A DNA stretch of 64,000 nucleotides from Datisca glomerata (lineage: Eukaryota; Streptophyta; Magnoliopsida; Cucurbitales; Datiscaceae). Below the pieces are notes generated by a model, which was not told where the DNA came from, ran no database searches, and was given only the letters and a program-made list of their open reading frames with translations. The position numbers were made by a program, and so were the translations under genes. The stretch lies in assembly GCA_003255025.1 (NCBI GenBank), contig QANY01004715.1, positions 724,501 to 788,500 on the forward strand, read 5' to 3'. Positions 50,275 through 61,625 of the stretch are shown here, piece after piece. Within the stretch, counting starts at the first letter, position 1; each line of letters begins with the position of its first letter.

Positions 50275-53200
50275 TCACAATTTATTATCACCTAGTGTTG
50301 GACGCCAGAAACCCTTCTTGCTGACGAGAAATCGATCTTGATGAATGGAAGTCGAATAGTGAAGTGAGTCAAAGATTGGACTAAGCTTTCTAATCATTTC
50401 CATGGTGTCTTGAATCAAAACATACCCTCCTGGCCTCAATATGCGATCCATTTCCGCAATTACTTCTATGATGTTACACCTTAGAAGAAGCAAAAAGATA
50501 TATCAGATTGTAAATCACATACTAAAAAACTTAATGAAATTAACTTGATATAGATTAATCATGCTAGCAAGTTGTGAACTTCAGATTTTCAATGAAATTA
50601 GAGATCATACCTCTGTGTAAGATCTTCGAAGAGAGAGCTGGAATGGAGAAGATCATAAGTTCGAGGGTAAGTATTCAAGGACTCGCACCAGTCATGATAG
50701 ATACCAATCAATCCTCTATCAAATATAATGGAGAGGGTATCTTCTACATGCATAGGAACAACATTCATTACCCAGACAGGTAGCTCAATGAGAGCTGCAG
50801 CAAATCTGAAAATAGAAAAGTTGAAGCGTTATATTGTTCTTGCTAAGAGACAATTGTGAAGCAAAGTACGGGGAAAGAGAAATTTGTACATTCAAAGCTA
50901 AACTAGAATACACCATGAATTTTTTCATCTTATTTACCCAAGAAAATTAGAAAATGTCCTCAATCAAGTTTAAGGTTTAAGTCTTTAAGAACCTAAACAA
51001 AATAATCAGACCAATTTGGGAAAAGAAACAAAATTTCGGACGTTTTATCTTTTACCCGCCATAACCGGCCTTCATATCCATCACATTCCGCACGCTCGAC
51101 CAGTTTATGGAAAGGCCATCCAGATAAACACCCGTCACAAGTGCAGACCAATCTTTGATATCCTTATAGAACAGTCTTTCAGCATCTGGTTCATTTGGTA
51201 GGCAAGGAGGTGTACTGGTAAGTCTCTTGGGCCACGGCAGCGGCCAACCATACAAGTTTCCATTCCTATCCACTGGAAGCGGGGGGAGACATCTACTAAG
51301 AGGCATATACCTGCAAATATATTAGAACAATTAAGCGCAAATACAATCACTCAGATGTGATGATACCTCATTTTGCCCGTTAGGGCATCTTATGATTATC
51401 ATTTGGTGCAGAAGTGACACCACACTTGCATCAATAACAAATCAGGAGTCAGATGAATCACATGAAAGATGTTTAAGAATATTACCATGAACTATTTCTT
51501 CTATTCTTATGATCACACAAAGGGGGGTCATTTAATCTCCGTTCTTTATAGCAGGAAGATGAGACAGGCTTCTGGTATATTACAAGGCCAATCCCAGATG
51601 AATCAACTGTCTTTGCTACAGCCTCCCAACACATAGACTTTGTCAGAGACACCATTGCTGCAACAAACATGTAACTTAATGATAGATAGGATCAATTTAA
51701 ATCATAATTAATATAGTGAAGTGACCTACTCCCGGACTCTATTGCGCAATGATGAAATTATAAACAGTAACACTGAAAAGTCGATCCATCCACGTGACAG
51801 CAGGAGAGAGAGAATCACAAACCATTCCAAACATTCTGATCTCTTTCATCGTCACGATAAACTGGTGTAGCAGACCATACAAAATATCCTCCTGGCCTAA
51901 GAATCCGGTTGAGCTCCAATAGTGGTTTGCCACCTAGAAGTCCCACAAAATTGACCACACTAAGTCCAGTTTAAATATTTGAGAGAATTAAAACTTAGTT
52001 GGTGAAAAGTAGGATGCGCTTCAGAATTGAAGTTTAAAGGGATTAATAAATCACCATCTGCATCCCAATGTACCCTGCAACGTGCACAATGTATCAAATC
52101 ATATGCGTTGTCTGGGAATGTCAGTCTTTGAGTTCCAATGACTGAAAGGGTAGCAGGAATTCCTCGTTCCAACGCAAATTGTATCTGAGCTTCATGTTCA
52201 TCCTTTGGAGCAAATGACATGGTCATAACATTCTTGTCCAGCAAATAGCCGCCAAAGCTAGCAACACCACAACCAACATCTAGAATAACCCTAACGTGCT
52301 TCCCCCATTCAATATCTTCTAAAGTCTGTAGTTAAGAGAGAAGGAAAATTAAAAAACTGTATATGATAAAACACAAAAGAATCCAGTTAGCTTTGCTGGT
52401 ATATCAGCAGAAGTCCTTGTGCATATCAAATTGCTTTCATTTTTTAGGGGTTTATTTTAGTGTCTTGCATTCTTCAGCATCCTTGAAGATTAGGTGAACC
52501 CCGGCTGTCACTCAGTTTTCATTTCTAATTTAGTTCCCAAAATGTGTTACCACTTGGGTCAATCCTTAAATTAATGTTGTAGCCAACTTAACATGTATAT
52601 TATAACCATCAACGAGAAGGATTTCTTCGACACTATCAAAATATCCGATGGCATAAAACTTGCCTGATTTAAAATATACAAGCGTATATGTTATGAATCT
52701 CCAATCACTTTGTTTAACCATTCTAAGAAAGAAATAATAAATCTTCAAAACTGCCATGCGTGAAGCATAAACTGGATATAGCTAAAACTTATCAGTCACA
52801 AGGTGGACTTTAGTCTTAAATGGCATACTGATGGTATGACAAAATGAGAAGGAAAACCTTCTGGATAAACTCGATATAGCTAGAAACTCCATCCTTGAAT
52901 TGAGTTCCGCCTCCAGGAAAAACAAGATAATCGGCTGACTTGAGCACCCAATGCTGGTCCTTCTTGTATTCAACAAGCTTTGGGTGTGGGACGTTATCAT
53001 ACCAAATCTGCCAATCATCAAAATGAAACTCATCATAAAGAATTACATCAAACAGAGATGAGCTATCTATGCCATCAAAATCTTTTTAAAACAGAGTAGA
53101 GTTCCAATGACAAGTTTTCCAAGAGCGCTTTTAACAAAAATATATATTGTCTCATGACTCTGCTGATTTATCTCATGACTTATAACTTATTGGCATTTAC

Positions 53201-54058
53201 AGAAACCATCCACATATTGTCTCGCTTAACAGCATGAGTAATACATACAACATTCATAACAAGATCGAGATCGTGAGCATATAAGCAGAGCAGCATAGTA
53301 TTAACTTTTTTTTTGGTCAAGCAACAAAAAAATGGAAAAAAATAAAGCAACAAAATAATGGAAGAATAAAGGAACAAAATAAGCATTCCAGGCCGATAAT
53401 GATGGAAGGAGCAGCACTAACAGGATGAAATGAGAAAAGGCAGATGGCCACATTCAGTTTAAACAATCTAATCACAAGCAGCGCATTAGTTAGTACAAAC
53501 GAATAAAGCCAAGGGCCATAAGATTCATTACCCAAATGATCGAATTCAAAACAGCCACATAAAGCAAAAACCAGAAACAAAACCTTACCAAAGAATCAAG
53601 CTCACCATGTCCCTGCTCTTAGGCCAAGGAACCGGAATCTTATACCCCTTGGGAAGCGGAACCAAACAACGAGGACTCGGACTCGTGCAGTGCCGCTCCC
53701 GATGCTCCATATGCCTCCTTGACTTCAAAGCCTTGATCGCCTTGAAATTATCCAGACAAGGAATATAATCAACAGCAACGGAACCGTCACAAAGCTTCCA
53801 GCTCAAATTCATAGCAACTGAACCTTTGCGATCTCTGGAAATAAAGCTGTTTACAGAAGGAGGTATTGAGTTGAAGTCAGATGGAGAAGAGGAGGAGGCG
53901 GAATCAGATGATGCTTGGATCGTAGAGTAGAAGAGGAGAGGGTTAAGAGTGGAGGTGTTGGTGAAGAGGAGGGTGATGAAGCATATGAGGAGGACTGAGA
54001 GGGTAAATATGAAAGGATATTTCCTTTCTTGGAATAGGTTTTGCACTGAGATCGCCAT
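50275..54058 (-). CDS. Probable methyltransferase of the plant PMT (DUF248) family, PMT23-like
   Basis: Eight exons, all with GT-AG borders: 54058-53606, 53007-52858, 52325-52055, 51933-51823, 51657-51486, 51310-51056, 50805-50611, 50479-50275. They sum to 1812 nt and the frame closes to 603 aa, normal for the family. PMT proteins are Golgi type II membrane proteins thought to methylate cell-wall pectin; for most members the reaction is inferred. Residues about 14-36 are a membrane anchor ([19 protein letters not shown]) after a short cytosolic tail. A Ser-rich stem follows, then [27 protein letters not shown] and [10 protein letters not shown]. The SAM motif is [16 protein letters not shown] (about 214-229), followed by [43 protein letters not shown], and a second half with [17 protein letters not shown] and MDRILRPGG. 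No defect. The name PMT23-like rests on the MAISVQ start and is tentative. Confidence 0.93.
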
Positions 54059-54743
54059 TGGCTATGCTGTCTCTCTGAGAGAGAGAAGGATGTGGAGAGA
54101 GAGGGAGAGAGGTACGTACATATACGCGGTAAGTATACGACAGAATTCGAAATGTCGTTATGTGGGAATAGATGACGGAGGGAGGGTTTGTTCATGCTGA
54201 GTGGGATGCTGCTTAGCCTTAACTTCGCGGGTACATCGAACTTCAATGCAACTATTTGCACCGACGATCAAATTTCCCAATTATCGAGAGTATATATATA
54301 TTTTTTGTCGTTATAATATTCTAGATAATTGGAATAACTCGATATGACCTTGAGATTTTAAATGTTAACAAATATTTATTATTTATAGAAGTCCGGGGAC
54401 CACCACGGCTCCTCTTTTCTCGAGAATCCATACATCCCTTTATCAATATATGGACAGTTATCTCTCGAGCACAGGTTTAGGTTCGGCTTCAATGGGAAAA
54501 TAAAATGTAGTATCTAACAACGTATATTCACAGACCAAGAACTACGAGATCGCCCCTTTCATTCTTGGTGACGGAGGGATCGTACCATTGAGTCTTTTTT
54601 TCATGTTAAAGAATATTATATTTTAAAATACGTGATAATATTATTCATAATATTTTTTAATTTTTAAAATGGGCGACACATGAGTTTAATTACACAAGTA
54701 GTTCGATTAATGTAGTTAAATCAAAGTGATCAAGTTTAATTTA
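54059..54743 (-). promoter_or_regulatory. 5' leader and upstream region of the PMT gene
   Basis: On the gene strand a CT-rich leader (CTCTCTCCCTCTCTCTCCAC, about 54108-54089) precedes the start. Further up it is AT-rich, with TATATATA at 54291-54300. The MULE begins at 54744, so it lies within about 690 bp of the start codon and may bound the native promoter. Confidence 0.45.
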
Positions 54744-55596
54744 GGGAAATTTGCAATTTTCATCACTTTTTGGTGGGTGAAATTAACAAAATGTCTTTTT
54801 TTTTCTTACATTGCAGGGATGATCGAAAATTATAGGTGCTAAAGTTGAAGCAGTTAAAATTTAATTATTTCCCTATTTTTCTCTTCTCTATCGCGAGCTG
54901 TGGGATGGAAACGAGTTGTGGGTTTTTAAAATTGACAAACCTACTGTAACGCGCTTCTTCCTTCCTCATCGGAAGAAGTCACGATTTCTGAACAACCATA
55001 TTGTAACTATCTTTGTTTTCGAGCTGAGTGATTCGAGCTGATATTGTTTTCATATTCAAGCCTTCTGTTTTCGATGAACTGCTATTTTTTTATGGCGAGC
55101 TGCCGGTGGTTCTTCTTCTCCGGCGAGCTGTTTCCGTCGCCTTTTCTGCTTATTCTTCTCCGGCGAGGTGAGTCATATTTCTTGATTTTTCACATTATTA
55201 AGTTTTTCTTTGTAATTTCTGGTTTTATATTGTTCAGAAAATTTATGATTTACATTGCAATTTCTTGCAATTTCGTTGTTTCCGGATTTTCTAAGTAGAA
55301 AATTTGTGATTATTTATCTTCTATGTATTTTATTTTACATTTATTTGTTCTTTTAGTTTGTGTTCTTGTTTAGAGAATGTTCTTGTTAGATTATGTATAT
55401 TGTTTTATTTGAGTCTATATATTTTTTTCATTATTCTGTATTATTGTTAGGAAGTATTTTTCTTGCTTCTTTTCAGACAAACATTATTCAGAGTCTTGCT
55501 TCTGTATACTGGTAACTAAATTATATACTGTCAGTATTAATTTTATATACCATCTTATTGTTTTTCTGAACTTTATGAATCTTTGTATTTTCAGGC

Positions 55597-57846
55597 ATGT
55601 CGAAGGTTCTTATTATTTTATTTTATGATGGTAAGTGGTGTGATACCAATATATATGTGGATAACAAATTAAAACTGATTTTTATTGATGAGGATTCAAC
55701 ATTTGGAGTTCAATTAGATTTGGTTATATGTGAATTATGTTTATCTGCTACACGAGAAAATATAGTTATGAAGGTTGTTCTTGGTGTTGGGATGACATCT
55801 TGTAATGTGTTGGAGTTGAAGGATGATAGTGACGTTTCATGGTTTATTTCTTTTGCAAAAAATGTCTATTGTCCATTAGTTGTCGAGATTGGTCAAAATT
55901 TATAAATTTCAACTATGGCCAATGCTAGTTGTTCTAGGGTCGACACGGTTGTTTCTACTGCTAGAAATGTTCTTGTTGATCGACTAGCTGATTGTCGTTT
56001 CATTGAGACTGTTGATGTGCAGAATGCTCCAACTGATTTTCATGCTATGGAAGGAGATCTGTTTAGTAGTAAGGTAGAGTTGAAGAAAGCAATTCAAGTG
56101 GTTTCTTTAAAAAATATATTTCAATTTAAGATGAAGAAGTCTAACGATGAAAATTTTGTGGCAATATGTGTTGATAACTCTTGTTGTTGGTATTTGCGTG
56201 CTTCAAGGTATAGGCATAGTGTTTTGTGGATGGTTAAGAAGTATGCTAGTGAACATTCTTATTCATTAGATATTATACAAAGTGATCATAGGCAACCTAA
56301 TGATATCGTGATCAGCGAGTGTTTAAAGGAAAATTATAAGGTTGGTTGCTTACGAAAGAGTCGTCCAAAGGAGATTGCGAACCACATGCATGCGAAACAT
56401 GTGTCCATGTTAGTTATCATAAAGCTTTGTGAGGGGGAAAATTGCTATGGATTTTTTTTTTTGGGTCTCCTGAAGAATCATATGTTGTCATTCCTTCATT
56501 TTTTGCAGCATTGTATGAAACTAATCCTGGTATGACATAGTTACTTATGCTTAGTAAATATAGCATATAGTTTAGTTACTATTATTTTACTTGTTATTGT
56601 TTTGTTTTAGGTTCCGTTACCGATTATGTTGTTACTTCTACTTGGAGGTTCAAGTATTGTTTTATGTCTAATGTTGCGTCCTTAGATGGGTGGAGACACT
56701 GTAGACCATGGATATCGGTTGATGGCACGTTTTTAAAGGAAAAGTGTGTGTGTATTTTCTTAACTGCTTGTTTTTTAAATGGTAACAAACAAATTTTTTT
56801 GTTAACATTTTCTATAGTTGACTTAGAGAATGATGATTATTGGATATGGTTCATGCGTAAGTTGCATTTTTGCATTGGAGATGTTGTTGATTTAGTTATT
56901 ATTTCTGATCGACACACTAGTATTTCCAAAGCCATTAGTATTGTTTTTCCTGATGCTCATCACGAATCATGCATGTTCCATTTATGTTAAAATATAAAGA
57001 CTAGGTTTAAGTTGCTGAATAGCATTGATCCTATTTTTTATGAATGTGCTAAGACTTATCTTATGCCTGACTTTGAGCGTCACATGCAGAGTTTTGATAA
57101 GATATCTCTATGTGTTCGTTCTTATTTGGAGGGAATTTGATCTCCTAGATGGGCACGAGCTTCTTTTCCTAGTAAGCGGTATGACATGCTGACATCGGAC
57201 ATCTCTGAAAGTATTAACAATATTTTAGTTGAAGCACGTGAACTTCCTATCATATGTCTGTTGGAACATCAAATGTGTTTGAGGTGGTTTTACGAGCGTA
57301 GAACGGCGGCATTTTTTTGAAAACAAAGCTTACACCATCGACTGAGGAACATTTGAGGGACGAATATATAGTTGCTCGAACTATGTCGGGATGTGTCATG
57401 TATTTTATTTAGTTACTATATGGTTTTATTTTAACATAATGGTTATGTGTAACTTATTTTTTCGGCTTTTCAGGTTGGTTCATCCGATATAAATGAATTT
57501 CATGTTAGCCATGGTGGTGTCATCCATGTGCTGTCTTTTGCAATTGAAATTTGAGTTCATATTCATATGTTAGAATTTTTTTTCAAGTACGGAATACACT
57601 TCAACCTATAGAGGCGTCGTTCACCCATTAGAAAATTAGAGCATGTTACCTATTCAGGATGAAGTTCAATGGAAGATACTACCTCCAGATGTGAGACGTT
57701 CAGCTGGGAGACCGAAGAAACAACATATTCTTTCTATATGTGAAACTAGGCGACGTATGAAGTGTGGTCGTTGTGGTCAATTTGGTCACAATCGAAAAAC
57801 ATGTAAGAACTCAATTCGTGCTTCCTCTTCTAAGAGTAGCAAGTAG
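55597..57846 (+). pseudogene. Decayed MuDR-type transposase
   Basis: Pieces in order: an N-terminal alpha/beta region (55597-55905, MSKVLIILFYDGKWCDTNIY) often seen at MULE protein starts; the MuDR DNA-binding/DUF region (55915-56535, FSSKVELKKAIQVVSLKN, ending near CLRKSRPKEIA); an intron-like gap with a TTTTGTTTTAG acceptor (56610); the DDE catalytic domain (56664-56990, SVDGTFLKEK with Asp 1 and LVIISDRHTSISKAI with Asp 2); then after TAA, FPSKRYDMLTSDISESINN (about 57166-57220) with the likely third acidic residue; and a CCHC knuckle CGRCGQFGHNRKTC (57771-57812) at the C-terminus. Stops at 55903, 56988 and about 57138 and frame changes after 57300 rule out a full product. Confidence 0.88.
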
Positions 57847-58779
57847 ACACAATTATTATTTTAACATTTGATATTATTAATTTTGTACTTTTATTGTTTA
57901 TTAGCATTCTTTTTTTAAAAGTCTTAATGCAAGTTGTTTTTATTGAGAAACTTCCATTTAAGTTGTATTTTAATTGTTCATTTCAATTTAATTGTTTCTT
58001 GAAATTGACTATTTGAATATGCTTATTTTATGTGCACTTTTTTCATTGGTAGGCAGCTTTTTAAAACTGTTATATCTCTAACAGTTGTCTAAAGCTCGTC
58101 ATAAAATTATATACCTTGTATATCTAATCTATATATCATCCTAATTTGAACTGAAAATGGGTTAACTATTTTTACATGATACCCCCAAACAATCCAACTC
58201 CTGCACAAGAAATTATACTATACAACATCACTCAATTATATGTTTAAATACTTCTCGAATTCTAAAATCATATTCATAAGCATCCATATAACAATATCTA
58301 GAAACTTGTTAAAAATCCATAATAAACACAAGTCCATATCAAATTCTTAAAAACACAAATCCAACACCCACTAATCAAATTGAGATCCAAGGGAGAAGCT
58401 TGGTCCGGTTTCAAGTGAAGTTGGCTTCGGTCCTTGATCATTCGCTATCGTCTTCTTCATTTTTTTGCTCTCTCATCCACATATGGTGATTCAAGAGCTT
58501 TACTTTTCTTGACCAATCATTTTCTTCCTTTTGGCCTCTTTGAAGAGTTGTTTTTGCTTCTCAAAACCTTCACCTCTTTGCCTCCTCTGGGCCTAGATCT
58601 TGTTCATGCTCCTATTTATCAATATAAAATATATCAGTAATAATATTCATAATTTTATATAATTTTCTTACTGCTTCTTGCTACCCAGCTTGTTGGTCTA
58701 ATCTTTTAAAAGAAATAACGTTGTTTGATATTATATTCAAGCTTTCGAATATTAAATGCAATTGTTCCTTTGTTTCATC

Positions 58780-60877
58780 ATCGGCTCTTGGTCCGCTACT
58801 CCCTACTTCTCCTTCATTCTTATGAGGTTTCTTCATTAGTCTCTCAAATGATCCTCTTCCTCGGATTGGACAGTAGCCATTATTGGTTCATTTCCTTTTG
58901 TTGTTGTCTCTTCGGTGTTACGGAAAAGCTCCATGTATGGTGCTTTCAGTTCCTTCTGGGTCGATACCATTCTTGTCAACAAAATTCAAAGTTGTTGGTC
59001 ATTTAATAAAATAAGGTTATTAAGAAGCAAATTTTTCAACAACAGTAAATAATTTTAAATACCAGTAACTAAATTACGTACCAAGTTATTGTTAAAAACA
59101 GTATTGGCCAAGTCATTCCACGAGGGATATATATGCCATTCTCAGTTACAAATCCTTGGAATTATTGTTGCTATCCTCTTGGTAAATTGATTTTTCCTTG
59201 ATGAAATGTTGGGGATAGTCTCGTACACCCAAACAATAAAAGCATACGGAAAACCACCAACACCATATCCTATCGTATCTACGTGCTTCGGATAGTCTTT
59301 AATGAATTTGATTGTTAGTTCGTATGACAGCCTTCCCCATGGATCTCAAATGTTTCTTCATCATCAATTATATCGACATGTTGAATGTCGATCTTTATGC
59401 TCTCTTGACGAGCTAAGAGAAGGTTTTCCAAGAAATATAATCGCACAACCTTTATCTTGTTTTCCTCTTTCGCTCCTTGCATCGCATTAAATGAGAATGC
59501 AAGGTTTTTGTGCGTTATCGACTTCATTGATGGGAAAACGGCCTCTCTTAGCATTCCTTCCTTCATTCCCCCCTTTTGTATCAGTGAATACTCCCCACAA
59601 TTCAGCCTCGTCACTAGTGTAAATTTGTTTAAACCAAAGTTCATAACATTACCGCCAATATTAAAGCTTACCCCTTCAGTTTTGCTGATAGTATGACATT
59701 GCCTCCTCATTAGATGCATGAATATTTGTGAGGGGAAGCTATGAATTTTCATGTCCAATAAGTGTCCAAAACATGTCTCTTTGAAACATCTTTGATGCTT
59801 GGAGTTCAAAATCTTCTTTTTCGTTGAAATGACAGAAATGATGGAATAGAGATTTATCCGCTGCTTGGAGTTCCACTCACTTGGAAGAACAAGCAATGAG
59901 CTATCCTGCATTGGTAATAAAATTAAATCCCAGCAGTATCTAAATTATTGACGGATGTTAGAATATAAAAATGTTTTTACCTTTGAATTGTACGCGCTTT
60001 CTTCAATTGATTTCATCTCAGATTCTTTTTCTTCTTTTTATGTTTCATCGCCTTCTCTTCAACAGATTCTTCATCTGTATCTTCATCATTTTCATTTTCA
60101 CCATCCTCGTCTTCTTCTTCAGATTGTTTTCCTCTTGTTCAGGTGTGGGTTGTGTATCATCTTCCGTTGTAGGTTGTGTGTTGTCTGGGCCAGTTGTGTT
60201 TCATCTTGTGTTTGAAACACAATTCATTTTTTGGGAGTAGTTCTTCTATTTGTTGACCACCTTCCATTATTCGAAGTCGTGATCGCGTTCGACGTGATGG
60301 TCCTTCTTGTTTCTTTTTTCTTTTAACCTTTTTACTCCTTATGTTTTAGCTCGAGCCATCTTTCAAAATAACAACATACTTTAAAGCAACCATATTTTTT
60401 AAACCAGTATCTAAATTATTGACAGATATCTACTGAATTGACTTATATTTTGTTAGGTCATTAATCTATATACTAGTAAATTCTACAGAAGAGAAATCTA
60501 ACACAATAGGGTTTAGTAATAGCTTTTGTTACGAAATTAGATACTAGAATCATCTAGTTTTGATAGATTTAGTGAAATCATGGACTTAATATGCATCTAA
60601 ACCACCGAAAATAAAAAGACCAAAATTAGGCCACTAATTTAGATACTGTCAAAACATAAATTAAAGGAGAATTTTTCATACCAGTTTTGCTAAATGTTTG
60701 TTGAGCTTTGAGCTCCTTTAATAGCTTCTTACTCAGGTTAGGTTTTCTTTCAGGTAGGAAGAATGACGACTTCAATGGCGCCGTGTGAACGGTTTCAATG
60801 GCGTGGGGAGGGTCTGTTTCTTCGTGGGTTGGGAGGGTTTCGATGATACAAGGCGTTTTAGTGCTTTTGAGTGACAA
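58780..60877 (-). pseudogene. DUF1985-domain (Ulp1-related) gene of the MULE, frameshifted
   Basis: Exon 1 (60877 to about 60681) encodes SLKSTKTPCIIETLPTHEET, later SKKLLKELKAQQTFSKTG, before a GT. Around 60240-59960 the gene strand encodes a long acidic, then basic low-complexity stretch (EEEDEDGENENDEDTDEESV, KHKKKKK). The main exon (59905-59315, after a GCAG acceptor) reads QRINLYSIISVIS, CFKETCFGHLLDMKI, FNIGGNVMNFGLNKFTLVT, ending EIHGEGCHTN and a stop. One base off, the family continuation PWGRLSYELTIKFIKDYPK, then GVGGFPYAFIVWVYETIP and a final WNDLA are present (59345-59090), so a single frameshift broke it. I see no Ulp1 His-Asp-Cys protease domain. The function of such genes is unknown; they are usually transposon-borne in plants. 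Confidence 0.75.
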
Positions 60878-61228
60878 TCCGTTTGATTTCTAATCTAACA
60901 GTGACTATCAGGGCATATTGACATGTGTCATCGATCTAACGATGGAAGGTGTTTCATTTTCCCACTTCTCTATATTCTCCAAAACACTTATTTTGTTTAA
61001 ACCATCAAAACGCGTGTTTTGATTAAATGGAGCGTGGACTGGGTCATTTACGCTACTGTAGCTCATGTGCTGGACCTTTAATTTTTAGGGACATAATGGT
61101 GAATGGCGAAATTCACCATTAGTAAATGACCACCCGACCATTTTTGCTAATAAAATCTTGAGCGGCCAAGGATCATTCTTATAATTCTCCCTTTAATATG
61201 TCATTCTTGTAGTTGTCCCTTTAATTTA

Positions 61229-61625
61229 TTTGAGTCAATTTATGTCGGTGAAGGATTTTATGGAATGAATCTAGGTCATTTGTTTAATTGTATACTTTTT
61301 TTGTACACCTTTATCTCATGCACTTCATTTGGTTTTATTGGATTTAGTTGTTTCTTGTAATTGTTGATTCTAGTCTTCATCTAACAAATCTTGTTAGAAT
61401 ACTTGACTTTTTGAATAAATTAAAGATGAAATATTTATCTTAAGCGGATATCATTTTTTGTAACAGGGTGTATCGTAGTTTTTTACTTCAAAAATCTGCT
61501 CTATCATATGACTAAATTGGCAAAAAAAAATACTCTCAAATCTTCGGTTTGACAGTTAATAGACTCAGTCAAAAGCAAAAACAAGAACATAAAGCTTTCC
61601 ATGTTATAAGTCAATGATACAATAT
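61229..61625. other. 3' flank and 3' UTR of the eIF2 alpha gene
   Basis: AT-rich, no coding sequence. The part next to 61626 is the 3' UTR of the minus-strand gene; no single poly(A) signal stands out. The MULE ends at its left border. Confidence 0.45.

Larger units (their letters stand above)
54744..61219. mobile_element. Mutator-like element (MULE) carrying a DUF1985-like gene
   Basis: Exact 9-bp flanks TTTAATTTA (54735-54743 and 61220-61228), as expected for Mutator insertion. The ends start GGGAAATTTGCAATTTTCAT on the left and, inverted, GGGACAACTACAAGAATGAC on the right: similar but not a good long TIR, as in non-TIR or degenerate-TIR MULEs. Inside are a MuDR-type transposase on the plus strand (55597-57846) and a DUF1985-type gene on the minus strand (60877 to about 58780), converging. 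Elements combining a MuDR transposase with a Ulp1/DUF1985-related gene are known in plants (Kaonashi type). Both genes are broken. It fills most of the space between PMT and eIF2 alpha. Confidence 0.75.
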
